Assembly (NCBI GenBank): GCA_946402065.1
Contig: CAMIVR010000002.1
Location: 1 to 64,000, forward strand
DNA: 64,000 nucleotides
Reading direction: 5' to 3'
Source of the DNA: an uncultured Brevibacillus sp.
Lineage (GTDB): Bacteria > Bacillota > Bacilli > Brevibacillales > Brevibacillaceae
Shown here: positions 47,278 through 54,773 of the stretch, piece by piece
Layout of the letters: the number at the start of each line of letters is the position of its first letter
How positions within the stretch are numbered: position 1 is the stretch's first letter
Position numbers and translations under genes: made by a program
Notes under the pieces: generated by a model
What the model was told of the DNA's origin: nothing
Seen by the model: the letters and a program-made list of their open reading frames with translations, nothing else
Database searches by the model: none

Positions 47278-48438
47278 TTACTTCACGAGTGCTACAATTT
47301 TCTCCGCGCCGTCAGCCATCGATTCAGCCGCAACAATGTTCAAGCCCGATTCATTTAAAATTTTCTTGCCGAGGTCTACGTTTGTTCCTTCCAGACGTAC
47401 AACCAGCGGACGATCCAATTTTACTTGTTTCGCTGCGGCCACTACACCATTGGCAATGATGTCGCACTTCATGATTCCGCCGAAGATGTTGACGAAAATG
47501 CCTTTTACTTTCTCATCGGACAAGATAATTTTAAATGCTTCGGTTACTTTCTCTTCCGTAGCGCCGCCGCCTACATCGAGGAAGTTAGCCGGATCTCCGC
47601 CGTAGAACTTGACGATGTCCATCGTCGCCATCGCCAACCCTGCGCCGTTTACCATACAGCCGATGTTGCCGTCGAGAGCGATATAAGACAGATCGTATTT
47701 GGACGCTTCGATTTCCTTCGCATCTTCTTCGTCCAGGTCTCGCAGAGCCACGATGTCTTTATGGCGGAACAATGCGTTGCTGTCAAAGTTCAGCTTGGCA
47801 TCAAGCGCCATGACCTCGCCATCGCCTGTGACGACGAGCGGATTGATTTCAGCGATCGAGCAATCTTTATCGACAAACGCTTGGTACAAGCCGGTCATGA
47901 ACTTGGCAGCCTTGTTTACCAATTCGCTAGGAATGTTGATGGAGAACGCCAGACGACGTGCTTGGAACGGGGTCAATCCAACGACCGGATCGATGGCTTC
48001 CTTGAAAATCTTTTCCGGTGAATGTTCAGCCACTTCTTCAATTTCCGTGCCGCCTTCTTCTGAAGCCATCATGGTTACGCGACCGGTCGCGCGGTCAACG
48101 ACGATACCGACGTAGTATTCTTTCTTGATGTCGCAGCCTTGCTCAATCAACAGCCGCTTTACTTCTTTACCTTCCGGGCCGGTTTGGTGTGTAACCAGCA
48201 CTTTTCCGAGAATCTCTTGGGCATATGTACGGACTTCATCAAGGTTTTTGGCAACCTTAACACCGCCCGCTTTACCGCGACCGCCGGCGTGAATTTGCGC
48301 TTTGACGACCACGACCTGCGTGCCGAGCTGCTTCGCTGCTTCGACAGCTTCATCGACCGTGAACGCGACGCGCCCTTCAGGTACTTTTACACCGTACTGT
48401 TTTAGTATCTCTTTACCTTGATACTCATGAATGTTCAT
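47278..48438 (-). CDS. sucC: Succinyl-CoA synthetase beta subunit
   Basis: SucC is the ATP-grasp subunit that binds nucleotide and succinate. [20 protein letters not shown] is the diagnostic opening, [18 protein letters not shown] forms the ATP-grasp loop, and [20 protein letters not shown] and [19 protein letters not shown] follow. 386 residues, normal. Its leader of about 200 nt holds a hairpin and a GAAGCGCTTC palindrome. Confidence 0.98.
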   Translation of the reverse strand: MNIHEYQGKEILKQYGVKVPEGRVAFTVDEAVEAAKQLGTQVVVVKAQIHAGGRGKAGGVKVAKNLDEVRTYAQEILGKVLVTHQTGPEGKEVKRLLIEQGCDIKKEYYVGIVVDRATGRVTMMASEEGGTEIEEVAEHSPEKIFKEAIDPVVGLTPFQARRLAFSINIPSELVNKAAKFMTGLYQAFVDKDCSIAEINPLVVTGDGEVMALDAKLNFDSNALFRHKDIVALRDLDEEDAKEIEASKYDLSYIALDGNIGCMVNGAGLAMATMDIVKFYGGDPANFLDVGGGATEEKVTEAFKIILSDEKVKGIFVNIFGGIMKCDIIANGVVAAAKQVKLDRPLVVRLEGTNVDLGKKILNESGLNIVAAESMADGAEKIVALVK

Positions 48439-48482
48439 TCTCCATCCTCCTATGGCAGATAAAGATCGGCAGTTCGTGTCGA

Positions 48483-48518
48483 TCTGGCAATGCTGGAGCC
48501 TTTTGCCAGAAGCGCTTC
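48483..48518 (-). promoter_or_regulatory. Hairpin and palindrome in the sucC leader
   Basis: TCTGGCAA and TTGCCAGA (48503-48510 with 48483-48490) form a perfect eight-pair hairpin with a 12-base loop. Overlapping its 5' edge is the palindrome GAAGCGCTTC (48509-48518), whose centre resembles the core of a CcpA catabolite (cre) site, matching about 9 of 14 consensus positions. A weak promoter (TTGCGA, 18 bases, TATGTT) lies upstream. Regulation by CcpA is inference. Confidence 0.35.
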
Positions 48519-48636
48519 CCTGCCCAAATCGTACAACATAACTATATTACGACATATCTCGCAAATATGGTAGTACAAGTCTCATTCTCTTTTAGGGTGT
48601 GCATTTGCCGCGATTCTCATGAGGCCCGATTTGCCT

Positions 48637-49674
48637 TTATTTTTGCGATTCGTTCAAGAGAGCCTTTATCGAGGCGGTCAGCCCGGGGTGCTGAAAGGAA
48701 AGCCCCTGCCAAATAAATGTATCATCGACGCAGGGAATGTCTATTTCTTGATCATCAACCGTATAATGCAAAATGAGTTCGGATTTTTTTCCTTCATTTT
48801 CCAAATGGATTGGCGTACTTTCTTTCAATAGACGGACTACTTGTTGAGCGGTTCCTTTCAGCACGCTGGACTCGGCGATCTCGTAGCGCTGTTCCTGCAT
48901 TTTTCCCTGTTTTTCGGCAGAGACGCGAAATTGCGTAGCGCGAAACAGCATATCGAGCTGGTTCGGATCCGGGTTTTGCAAAGGCAGCAAGCTGGCCAGG
49001 CGCGAAAACAGCTGCGTGTCGATTCGGTAATACAGCTCCTCCTTGCCAAAGGCAACCGCCATCAGGCTTGGCGTCAGCAGAGTCGCTTCCAGGTCGCGGT
49101 TGCCCATGTCGATCGTCAGCTGATAGGCCGGATAGAGTGGGTACTGATGCGGTTGAGCCACATCTTCAAACGTCGCTTCCTGCAGTTTCTTCGTGATAAA
49201 AGCAGTGTCATCTTCGCCTGGCAGCAGGGAAGCGTGCAAGTCTTTCATTTTCATTTCCTGCGTGCGAATATTGGGCTGCTTAAACAGGGCATTTCCCGTG
49301 ATCTTGCGCATCCAGTGATACAGCCGCTCCATCTCCGGCTGGTTGCTTCCCACTTCCAGCACAAAGGGCGCCCCTTTCTTGCGGTTGACGATAAGCGTGT
49401 ACCGGATGTCTTCCCGGTCAAGCGGCGGCAAGGACGGTTTGATGAACGACTTGGATTCATGGGAAACGTCCTTAATGAACTCAGCGACATCAATGACAAC
49501 TTCTTGTCCATCAGTAGATAGCACGGAGACCTTTTCAATGGAATCAAGCTCTGTGTGAAGCTGTGTTTCCACCTCTGAAGCGGGCACATCGGAAACATTG
49601 GAGCAAGCAGTGAGTAATGAGAACATCAAGAGAGCGCATGCGTACTTACAAGCGAGAAATCGTGCTCTCATCAA
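48637..49674 (-). CDS. Lipoprotein of unknown function
   Basis: A 345-residue protein with a type II signal peptide; the lipobox LLTACS places the lipidated Cys at about residue 24. The rest is soluble, with no domain I recognise. It contains a 'RYTLIVNRKKGAPFVLEVG' stretch near residue 100 and otherwise mixed alpha/beta-looking sequence. GTG/ATG choice: the start MMRARFLAC is used. It follows the AlbA_2-domain gene by 35 bases and precedes sucC by 198 bases. A role in the cell envelope is likely from lipidation, but no more can be said. Confidence 0.8.
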   Translation of the reverse strand: MMRARFLACKYACALLMFSLLTACSNVSDVPASEVETQLHTELDSIEKVSVLSTDGQEVVIDVAEFIKDVSHESKSFIKPSLPPLDREDIRYTLIVNRKKGAPFVLEVGSNQPEMERLYHWMRKITGNALFKQPNIRTQEMKMKDLHASLLPGEDDTAFITKKLQEATFEDVAQPHQYPLYPAYQLTIDMGNRDLEATLLTPSLMAVAFGKEELYYRIDTQLFSRLASLLPLQNPDPNQLDMLFRATQFRVSAEKQGKMQEQRYEIAESSVLKGTAQQVVRLLKESTPIHLENEGKKSELILHYTVDDQEIDIPCVDDTFIWQGLSFQHPGLTASIKALLNESQK

Positions 49675-49709
49675 GCCTCCCTCCTTCTTGTGTGCGTTTG
49701 TACTCCGTC

Positions 49710-50609
49710 CTACAGTAACCCCAACCGTTTACTAATTTCGCTGCCGAGTTTGCGTTTTACGTAAATTTCTCCGATTTGATGCGGATCCTTGACGATAACC
49801 GAGCGGTTGTTGGTGCGAATCGCAACGAATTTTTCATTGTTCTTGTCCAATCCACAGATGAGTTCCGAGCCAACTTCGATGAAGATGGCCACGACGTACT
49901 TGTCGTCTACTTTTTTCAGCGTGATTTTTGGATAGGGAGCCAGCAACGGTGTCGTCTTATCTTGAATATATTGTGTGATCGCCAAGATATACTTGTCGGG
50001 GTCACCGTAATGGGCCAGTTCTTCATTTACCCCGATAATCTGTCCATCGTCGGCAATGCCCAGAAACAGGTTGCCGTTATTGCTGTTGGCAAAAGCCACG
50101 ACCGCTTTGACAATGGCGCTCTTGGACATGAGAAAATCCCGCTTGAATTCAATCATATCGTTTTCGCCAATTTGCGTGGCCGTCAGCGGATCATCTATTT
50201 TTCCCAAATAGCGAAAACGGCTTAATGCGCCCAAACGATAGACATACTCTTCAAACAGGTCTGAGGGCAAGGAAACTTCCTCGATGAATGCATCCGCATT
50301 TTGCCAAAGCTTATACGTCTGCGGCGAGAAGCAAATGTCAAACCGGACGGTGTTTCCGAGTGATTTGATATTCATCCCGATTGCCACTGGCGCTACCTGG
50401 TCGGGTTGGTACGCGGGCAATCCTTGCATTTCCATCACACCACTGTGAATGAGAAAATCAAAATAGTGCCTCGGCAGTTGAACAGAAGCTTTGATCAATT
50501 CACGGCTTTGGACGACATGCGGTCGCTTTAACACGTTATGTAAATCAAATAGCACCTCGTGCTCGCTGGCTTTGTGGACGATGGCGAGAAAATAGCATTG
50601 GTATCCCAT
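49710..50609 (-). CDS. AlbA_2 (Schlafen-type) domain protein with novel N-terminal region
   Basis: This 299-residue soluble protein has two parts. The C-terminal half (about residues 140-270) is an AlbA_2/Schlafen-type domain, seen as ENDMIEFKRDF, AVVAFANSNNGNLFLGIADD and GQIIGV. Such domains bind nucleic acid and occur in putative transcription regulators and in phage defence proteins. The N-terminal ~135 residues match no family I know. ATG at 50609 has AGGTG upstream. A promoter precedes it, and the lipoprotein gene follows. Function is open: regulation or defence are both conceivable. Confidence 0.8.
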   Translation of the reverse strand: MGYQCYFLAIVHKASEHEVLFDLHNVLKRPHVVQSRELIKASVQLPRHYFDFLIHSGVMEMQGLPAYQPDQVAPVAIGMNIKSLGNTVRFDICFSPQTYKLWQNADAFIEEVSLPSDLFEEYVYRLGALSRFRYLGKIDDPLTATQIGENDMIEFKRDFLMSKSAIVKAVVAFANSNNGNLFLGIADDGQIIGVNEELAHYGDPDKYILAITQYIQDKTTPLLAPYPKITLKKVDDKYVVAIFIEVGSELICGLDKNNEKFVAIRTNNRSVIVKDPHQIGEIYVKRKLGSEISKRLGLL

Positions 50610-50657
50610 GGTTCACCTGGCTTTTTGGTAAGTTTTGAACTGCCTGCCGCTCCTTTC

Positions 50658-50687
50658 ATTATATGTAGGTAGATTGGCGCAATACAA
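50658..50687 (-). promoter_or_regulatory. Sigma-A promoter of the AlbA_2-domain gene
   Basis: TTGTAT (50682-50687) and a perfect TATAAT (50658-50663) are 18 bases apart on the minus strand, about 50 bases before the ATG at 50609. Confidence 0.7.
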
Positions 50688-50772
50688 CGGATTTTTTCCA
50701 CCTACTTTTAGCATGGTTGATCAAACCGTTGGTACTATGCGTTTTGTCGACGTAATTCGACAGAAAAAATTC

Positions 50773-50803
50773 GAAAAAACCCCTAGGGAAATCCCCAAGG
50801 GGT
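50773..50803 (-). terminator. Terminator after the MFS gene
   Basis: ACCCCTTGGG and CCCTAGGGGT pair over ten positions with one mismatch (arms 50794-50803 and 50779-50788), with a five-base loop and a following TTTTTT. It starts about 25 bases after the MFS stop. Confidence 0.85.
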
Positions 50804-50829
50804 CGGGTAGTATCCGGACAGGCTTGGCG

Positions 50830-52065
50830 TTAGGCTTTCATTTCCACGGGTTCCGTTTCGCCGCTAGGTCGCAAGCTGTTTTTGCAGATCAATCCGATCA
50901 ATCCGGCGAGCAAAATCAGCGCTCCTCCTGCGTAGTAAGCCGTTTTCACTCCGAAATGATCGGCGAGGAAGGTCATTGCAAACACGGATGCTGCAAACGT
51001 GATATACGACAGGGTCATTTGAGCGGAAAGAACTTTCGGAAACAGCTCCACTCCTACACTCCGCTGGCAGATCGTCTGTTTGGCGATCGTCTGCAGTTGG
51101 TAAACGGGTCCGAACGCAGCAGAAAACAGCAGTGCCAAGAAAGGCACAGCAACAAAAGCAAAGGCTGCCGTAAGCGCTCCTGCGAATAGCGTTCCGAGTA
51201 TGATCGACGGGACCAGGCGGTCATTCAATCGCTTGGCTAACGCCATGACAATCACTCCGCCGAGAATGGTTCCGATGAAGTAACTGGAGTTGATGAAGCC
51301 CCACCACGCTTCGCCTTTGTGCAGCACCTCGTCGACGTAGACCAGCAGTATCGCCGACATCCAAACGGCTCCGGCCACACCCTCGAGAACATCCATAAAC
51401 GTGAGGACGCGCAGCGCTTTGTTGTGCCAAACAGCCATCCAGCCTTCTTTCAGGGAATTCCTAAGTCCTTTTGGCTTGTTCGTTTGTTGGACTTGTCGGT
51501 GTCGCAGGGAGATAAAAAAGATCGAAATCGTGGAGATGACAAACAAGCCAAACGTCAGCCAGAGAACCGATTCACCGCCGATCCAGGCGATAATGATTCC
51601 CCCTAACGACCAGCCGACCATCTGTACGGTTTGATCCACGGTCGACAACAGGCTGTTTGCCGAAAGCAGTTGGTCCTTGTTGACGATAAGCGGGATCATC
51701 GCGTTGCGCGTCGGCGTCGTCCAGCCATCAAGAAAGGCGAGCAGCAAAATAAACACATATAACAGGTACATGTTGCTGACTTGAAGGGACGTGTTGGCAA
51801 AAACGATCAAGAAGAACAGCAGAATGGTTTGACTGAGTTGAGATGAGAGCAGCAGCGCGTGCAGCCGAAACCGGTCGAGCATCAGCGGAGCGAGAATCCC
51901 GCTGACAAATTGCGCGCCTGTGCGGAGGGCAGGAAACAGCGCGGTATACAGTGCCGAGCCCGTTAACGTATAGACAAAAGTAACCAACGCGACAATATAA
52001 AATACATCTCCAAGGTTGGCCATGGTTTGGCCGACGATGAGAAGGCGAAAGTCTTTTGAGTTCAC
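50830..52065 (-). CDS. Major facilitator superfamily exporter (MFS_3/EntS-like)
   Basis: A 411-residue integral membrane protein with about twelve hydrophobic segments and the MFS_3-type opening DFRLLIVGQTMANLGDVFY. The central cytoplasmic loop is short and basic (ISLRHRQVQQTNKPKG). This family exports siderophores, macrolides or other drugs; the substrate here is unknown. GTG at 52065 was chosen because AAAGGGG lies nine bases upstream; that sequence is also the 3' arm of the leader structure. An upstream ATG at 52107 would lie inside the structured leader and is rejected. The C-terminal end is polar. Confidence 0.88.
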   Translation of the reverse strand: MNSKDFRLLIVGQTMANLGDVFYIVALVTFVYTLTGSALYTALFPALRTGAQFVSGILAPLMLDRFRLHALLLSSQLSQTILLFFLIVFANTSLQVSNMYLLYVFILLLAFLDGWTTPTRNAMIPLIVNKDQLLSANSLLSTVDQTVQMVGWSLGGIIIAWIGGESVLWLTFGLFVISTISIFFISLRHRQVQQTNKPKGLRNSLKEGWMAVWHNKALRVLTFMDVLEGVAGAVWMSAILLVYVDEVLHKGEAWWGFINSSYFIGTILGGVIVMALAKRLNDRLVPSIILGTLFAGALTAAFAFVAVPFLALLFSAAFGPVYQLQTIAKQTICQRSVGVELFPKVLSAQMTLSYITFAASVFAMTFLADHFGVKTAYYAGGALILLAGLIGLICKNSLRPSGETEPVEMKA

Positions 52066-52069
52066 AGCA

Positions 52070-52169
52070 AATAACCCCTTTGTTAGCAGAATAGGTTGAA
52101 AAATCAATCCATCAGTTAGTTTTTCTGCTGCTATCGGGGTTACTACACTGGCTTCGCCTCTTTCTGTAG
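52070..52169 (-). ncRNA. Structured leader of the MFS exporter gene (candidate translational switch)
   Basis: The leader contains AGTAACCCC (52136-52144), which can pair over nine positions (one G-U) with GGGGTTATT (52070-52078), the Shine-Dalgarno region of the MFS gene. Inside it, AGCAGAA (52123-52129) pairs with TTCTGCT (52085-52091), separated by a 6 by 6 internal loop. Upstream, CTACA and TGTAG (52165-52169 with 52043-type side at 52143-52147) enclose GGC-GAA-GCC. AAAGAGG followed after eight bases by GTG-TAG forms a one-codon reading frame over the anti-Shine-Dalgarno segment. Pairings are seen; a switch is inference. Confidence 0.55.
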
Positions 52170-52187
52170 AGTAGTTAGACTGTTTTC

Positions 52188-52217
52188 ACTATATCAAATA
52201 AATCCGTAACGAGACAA
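52188..52217 (-). promoter_or_regulatory. Sigma-A promoter of the MFS exporter gene
   Basis: TTGTCT (52212-52217) and TATAGT (52188-52193) are separated by 18 bases on the minus strand. The predicted transcript starts near 52181, giving a leader of about 115 nt before the GTG at 52065. Confidence 0.7.
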
Positions 52218-52254
52218 TGCCGTTTTCGAAAGCTTGTGTTTATGCCGATGATGA

Positions 52255-53340
52255 TCACGATTCACAGTTGGCTACTCGCTGAAGCTCATTAATAACCGCT
52301 TGACTCGTTTCTTGCGTTGTAGCTGGTCCCCCCATATCAGGAGTTAATTTTGTCTGGTTTATCAATACTTGCTCAATCGACTGCAGCACGAGTTTACCCC
52401 AGGATTCGTACCCAAAGAAATCAAGCATTTGACTGGCAGACCAAAAAGCAGCCAATGGATTGGCGATCCCTTTACCGGCAATATCAGGTGCAGAACCGTG
52501 AATGGGCTCAAACATAGATGGATAGTTCCGTTCGGGATTGATGTTTGCTCCTGCAGCCAAGCCAAGACCACCTGCCAAAGCCGCCCCCAAATCAGTGAGA
52601 ATATCTCCAAACAGGTTGGAGGTGACCACCACTTCAAATCGCTCCGGCTGTTTGACAAAAAACATACTGGCTGCATCGACAAGATATGTATAAGTTGGAA
52701 CATCCGGATATTCTAAGGCTAATTCCGAAAATATCTGGTCCCAAAAAACCATCGAGTAATTCAGCGCATTCCCTTTGCTTATGCTCGTCAACGACCTGCC
52801 CTGCTGACGTGCCGTCTCAAACGCATAGCGAATGATCCGCTCTGTTCCCTTTCGCGAAAAGACCCCCGTCTGTAATACTACTTCTTCTGGTTTTCCAGGA
52901 TACAACCAATCTCCTGCTCCTGCGTACTCTCCTTCGCTGTTTTCCCGAATTACAAGCATATCGATCTGGTCTCGGTTCACTCCTTTCAAAGGACAAGGCG
53001 CGCCCGCCAACAGTTTGATCGGCCGGATGTTCACGTATTGGTCGAAACCTTTTCGAATCTTTAAGAGCAACTCCCATAAGGAGATATGGTCAGGAACTCC
53101 GGGATATCCTACTGCTCCCAAATATATGGCATCGAATTCCTTCAGTTTTTCCATGCCATCATCGTCCATCATTTTTCCATGCTTTACATAGTACTCGCAG
53201 CCCCATGGAAAATACTCAAAAGCAAAGGAAAATCGACCGTCCAAATCTGCTATTTTCTGTAATAACTTTACTCCCTCTGCTATCACCTCCTTACCTATTC
53301 CATCACCAGCAATTACAGCTATTCGATGCGTTTTGACCAA
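52255..53340 (-). CDS. Tartrate/D-malate-type dehydrogenase (isocitrate dehydrogenase family)
   Basis: A 361-residue member of the beta-decarboxylating dehydrogenase family that includes tartrate dehydrogenase (TtuC), D-malate dehydrogenase (DmlA) and 3-isopropylmalate dehydrogenase. The opening IAVIAGDGIGKEVIAEG, the IRENSEGEYAGAG motif, the catalytic Lys/Tyr region (ISKGNALNYSM), SNLFGDILTDLGAALAGGLG and FEPIHGSAPDIAGKG are all seen. The IRENSEGEYAG motif without the leucine-pathway neighbours favours tartrate/malate type. TTG at 53340 has GAGGAGG seven bases upstream. It is the last gene of the catabolic operon. Confidence 0.88.
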   Translation of the reverse strand: MVKTHRIAVIAGDGIGKEVIAEGVKLLQKIADLDGRFSFAFEYFPWGCEYYVKHGKMMDDDGMEKLKEFDAIYLGAVGYPGVPDHISLWELLLKIRKGFDQYVNIRPIKLLAGAPCPLKGVNRDQIDMLVIRENSEGEYAGAGDWLYPGKPEEVVLQTGVFSRKGTERIIRYAFETARQQGRSLTSISKGNALNYSMVFWDQIFSELALEYPDVPTYTYLVDAASMFFVKQPERFEVVVTSNLFGDILTDLGAALAGGLGLAAGANINPERNYPSMFEPIHGSAPDIAGKGIANPLAAFWSASQMLDFFGYESWGKLVLQSIEQVLINQTKLTPDMGGPATTQETSQAVINELQRVANCES

Positions 53341-53393
53341 TTGTGTTCCTCCTCACTGAATAAACAAAAGATAATTGCTTGCCAAGCAGGCTA

Positions 53394-53413
53394 GCCGAAG
53401 GTTTCCCTTCGGC
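53394..53413 (-). repeat. Intergenic stem-loop between binding-protein gene and dehydrogenase gene
   Basis: GCCGAAGG and CCTTCGGC form a perfect eight-pair stem closed by a GAAA tetraloop, 22 bases after the binding-protein stop. No T-run follows. Such structures after binding-protein genes commonly protect the mRNA 3' end, raising the binding protein above its neighbours; that role is inferred here. Confidence 0.6.
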
Positions 53414-53434
53414 CTCACGCCTCACAGATTAGGT

Positions 53435-54748
53435 TTACGGCACGGGAATCGGTTTGACCAAAGCCTCATTGACTTTAAACAGGTCAGCCGGCGATTGGCA
53501 ATCTTCACAATTGATGTCGGGAACAGATGGAGCTTCCTTGATCGCATCTTTCGGGATTGGTTGAATTGTCATGCCGCCTGTAGGTATCGCATTCAACGCA
53601 GATACCAACGAGATTTCCGGAACGAGCACCGGATCAAAAACTTCCGTTACGAATGAACTCGGAACCCTGCCCGTAGGGAAAGAGTTACAGCCATCTTTAA
53701 ATTCATTTCCATCACATGTCTTTACTTTATCCGAAGGCACCCACGGCAGTGGATACTCAATATTATGCGGCAGTTCGCTTTCTTTAAGGGAACCTGTCAA
53801 CAGTTCCATCGCCAGCTTAAACGCATAGCCACCAACAGCAGGTGCGGATCCGCCAGAAACACCTTGCAAGCCTTGATCTTTTAACTCTAAGAGAGCATTG
53901 CGGAATCCATTTGAGTTTTCACCGACCACAGGAATCATCTTATGTCCTGTTTGTTGCAGTGCTTGTATGGCGCCATACTCACCATCCTGTGACCAAATAC
54001 CATCTACGTCTGGGTGGGCAGCCAATGCCTTTAATGTATTTGTTTTGGATTGTACCTGATCCCAATTGCTGTAATATTCTGACACAATTTCAATACCAGG
54101 GTATTTTTTAAACACTGACATGGCACCCTCGTACTGCATCATGTCTACACCCGTTCCAGCTACACCGCGGTTCATAAAAATTTTACCCTTGCCGCCGAGC
54201 AGGTTAACCAGGTACTGAGCCGTGTTTTGGCCTTGTCCAGCTGTAATATAGCTCACATTGTACGCACACTTGTGCGTCACTCCGGAATCGTAGAAGAACA
54301 TCTTGACCCCTTGGGAGCATGCTTGCTCAACGACCCCATTCAGTGCCTTTGGTGAGATCGGATAGGAAATGATGGCATCTGCTCCTGCTGCGACCATGCT
54401 TTGAATGTCGGAAATTTGTTTCTGAGCATCCGCACCGGAAATAATCTTTGTGAATTCGACCATCTCGTCATATGGAGGCGTTTTTGCTAATGATTCTATA
54501 ATATTTGCTGCCTCATTTGACCAGGAGTTTCCACTGTAACTTAAATTCAAGAATATCTTGTATTTTTTCTTCTTCGTATTCGTTCCAGAAGCATTTGCTG
54601 AATCTCCACTGGCTTCTGTTGCGCCCCCAGCAGTCTCTTTCGTACCAGTCGTTGATTCGCTCGAACCGCAAGCTGCAACAAATAAAAGAATACATACCAG
54701 AGTCATGAGAAAAACATTCTTCGTAATCAACCCTTTGCTAACCTTCAC
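53435..54748 (-). CDS. ABC transporter substrate-binding lipoprotein (ribose type, Peripla_BP_4)
   Basis: The 437-residue lipoprotein has a signal peptide ending in the lipobox LLFVAACG (Cys at about residue 27), then a Ser/Thr/Gly-rich tether (about 28-60). Two lobes of the ribose-binding type I fold follow (FLNLSYSGNSW, VAAGADAIISYPISPKALNG, DGIWSQDGEYGAIQAL). Six extra Cys occur after the lipidated one, including a NCEDC pair near the C-terminus. GTG at 54748 has GAGGGGG eight bases upstream; ATG at 54772 contains that site. It is the binding component of the adjacent importer; ligand unknown. Confidence 0.92.
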   Translation of the reverse strand: MKVSKGLITKNVFLMTLVCILLFVAACGSSESTTGTKETAGGATEASGDSANASGTNTKKKKYKIFLNLSYSGNSWSNEAANIIESLAKTPPYDEMVEFTKIISGADAQKQISDIQSMVAAGADAIISYPISPKALNGVVEQACSQGVKMFFYDSGVTHKCAYNVSYITAGQGQNTAQYLVNLLGGKGKIFMNRGVAGTGVDMMQYEGAMSVFKKYPGIEIVSEYYSNWDQVQSKTNTLKALAAHPDVDGIWSQDGEYGAIQALQQTGHKMIPVVGENSNGFRNALLELKDQGLQGVSGGSAPAVGGYAFKLAMELLTGSLKESELPHNIEYPLPWVPSDKVKTCDGNEFKDGCNSFPTGRVPSSFVTEVFDPVLVPEISLVSALNAIPTGGMTIQPIPKDAIKEAPSVPDINCEDCQSPADLFKVNEALVKPIPVP

Positions 54749-54773
54749 TGGCTTAACCCCCTCGATAATCACT

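Noticed and set aside
52066-52190. T-box or other named riboswitch in front of the MFS gene
   Set aside because: There is no TGGNACCGCG-type T-box bulge and no match I can recognise to lysine, SAM, fluoride, guanidine, preQ1 or TPP consensus segments.
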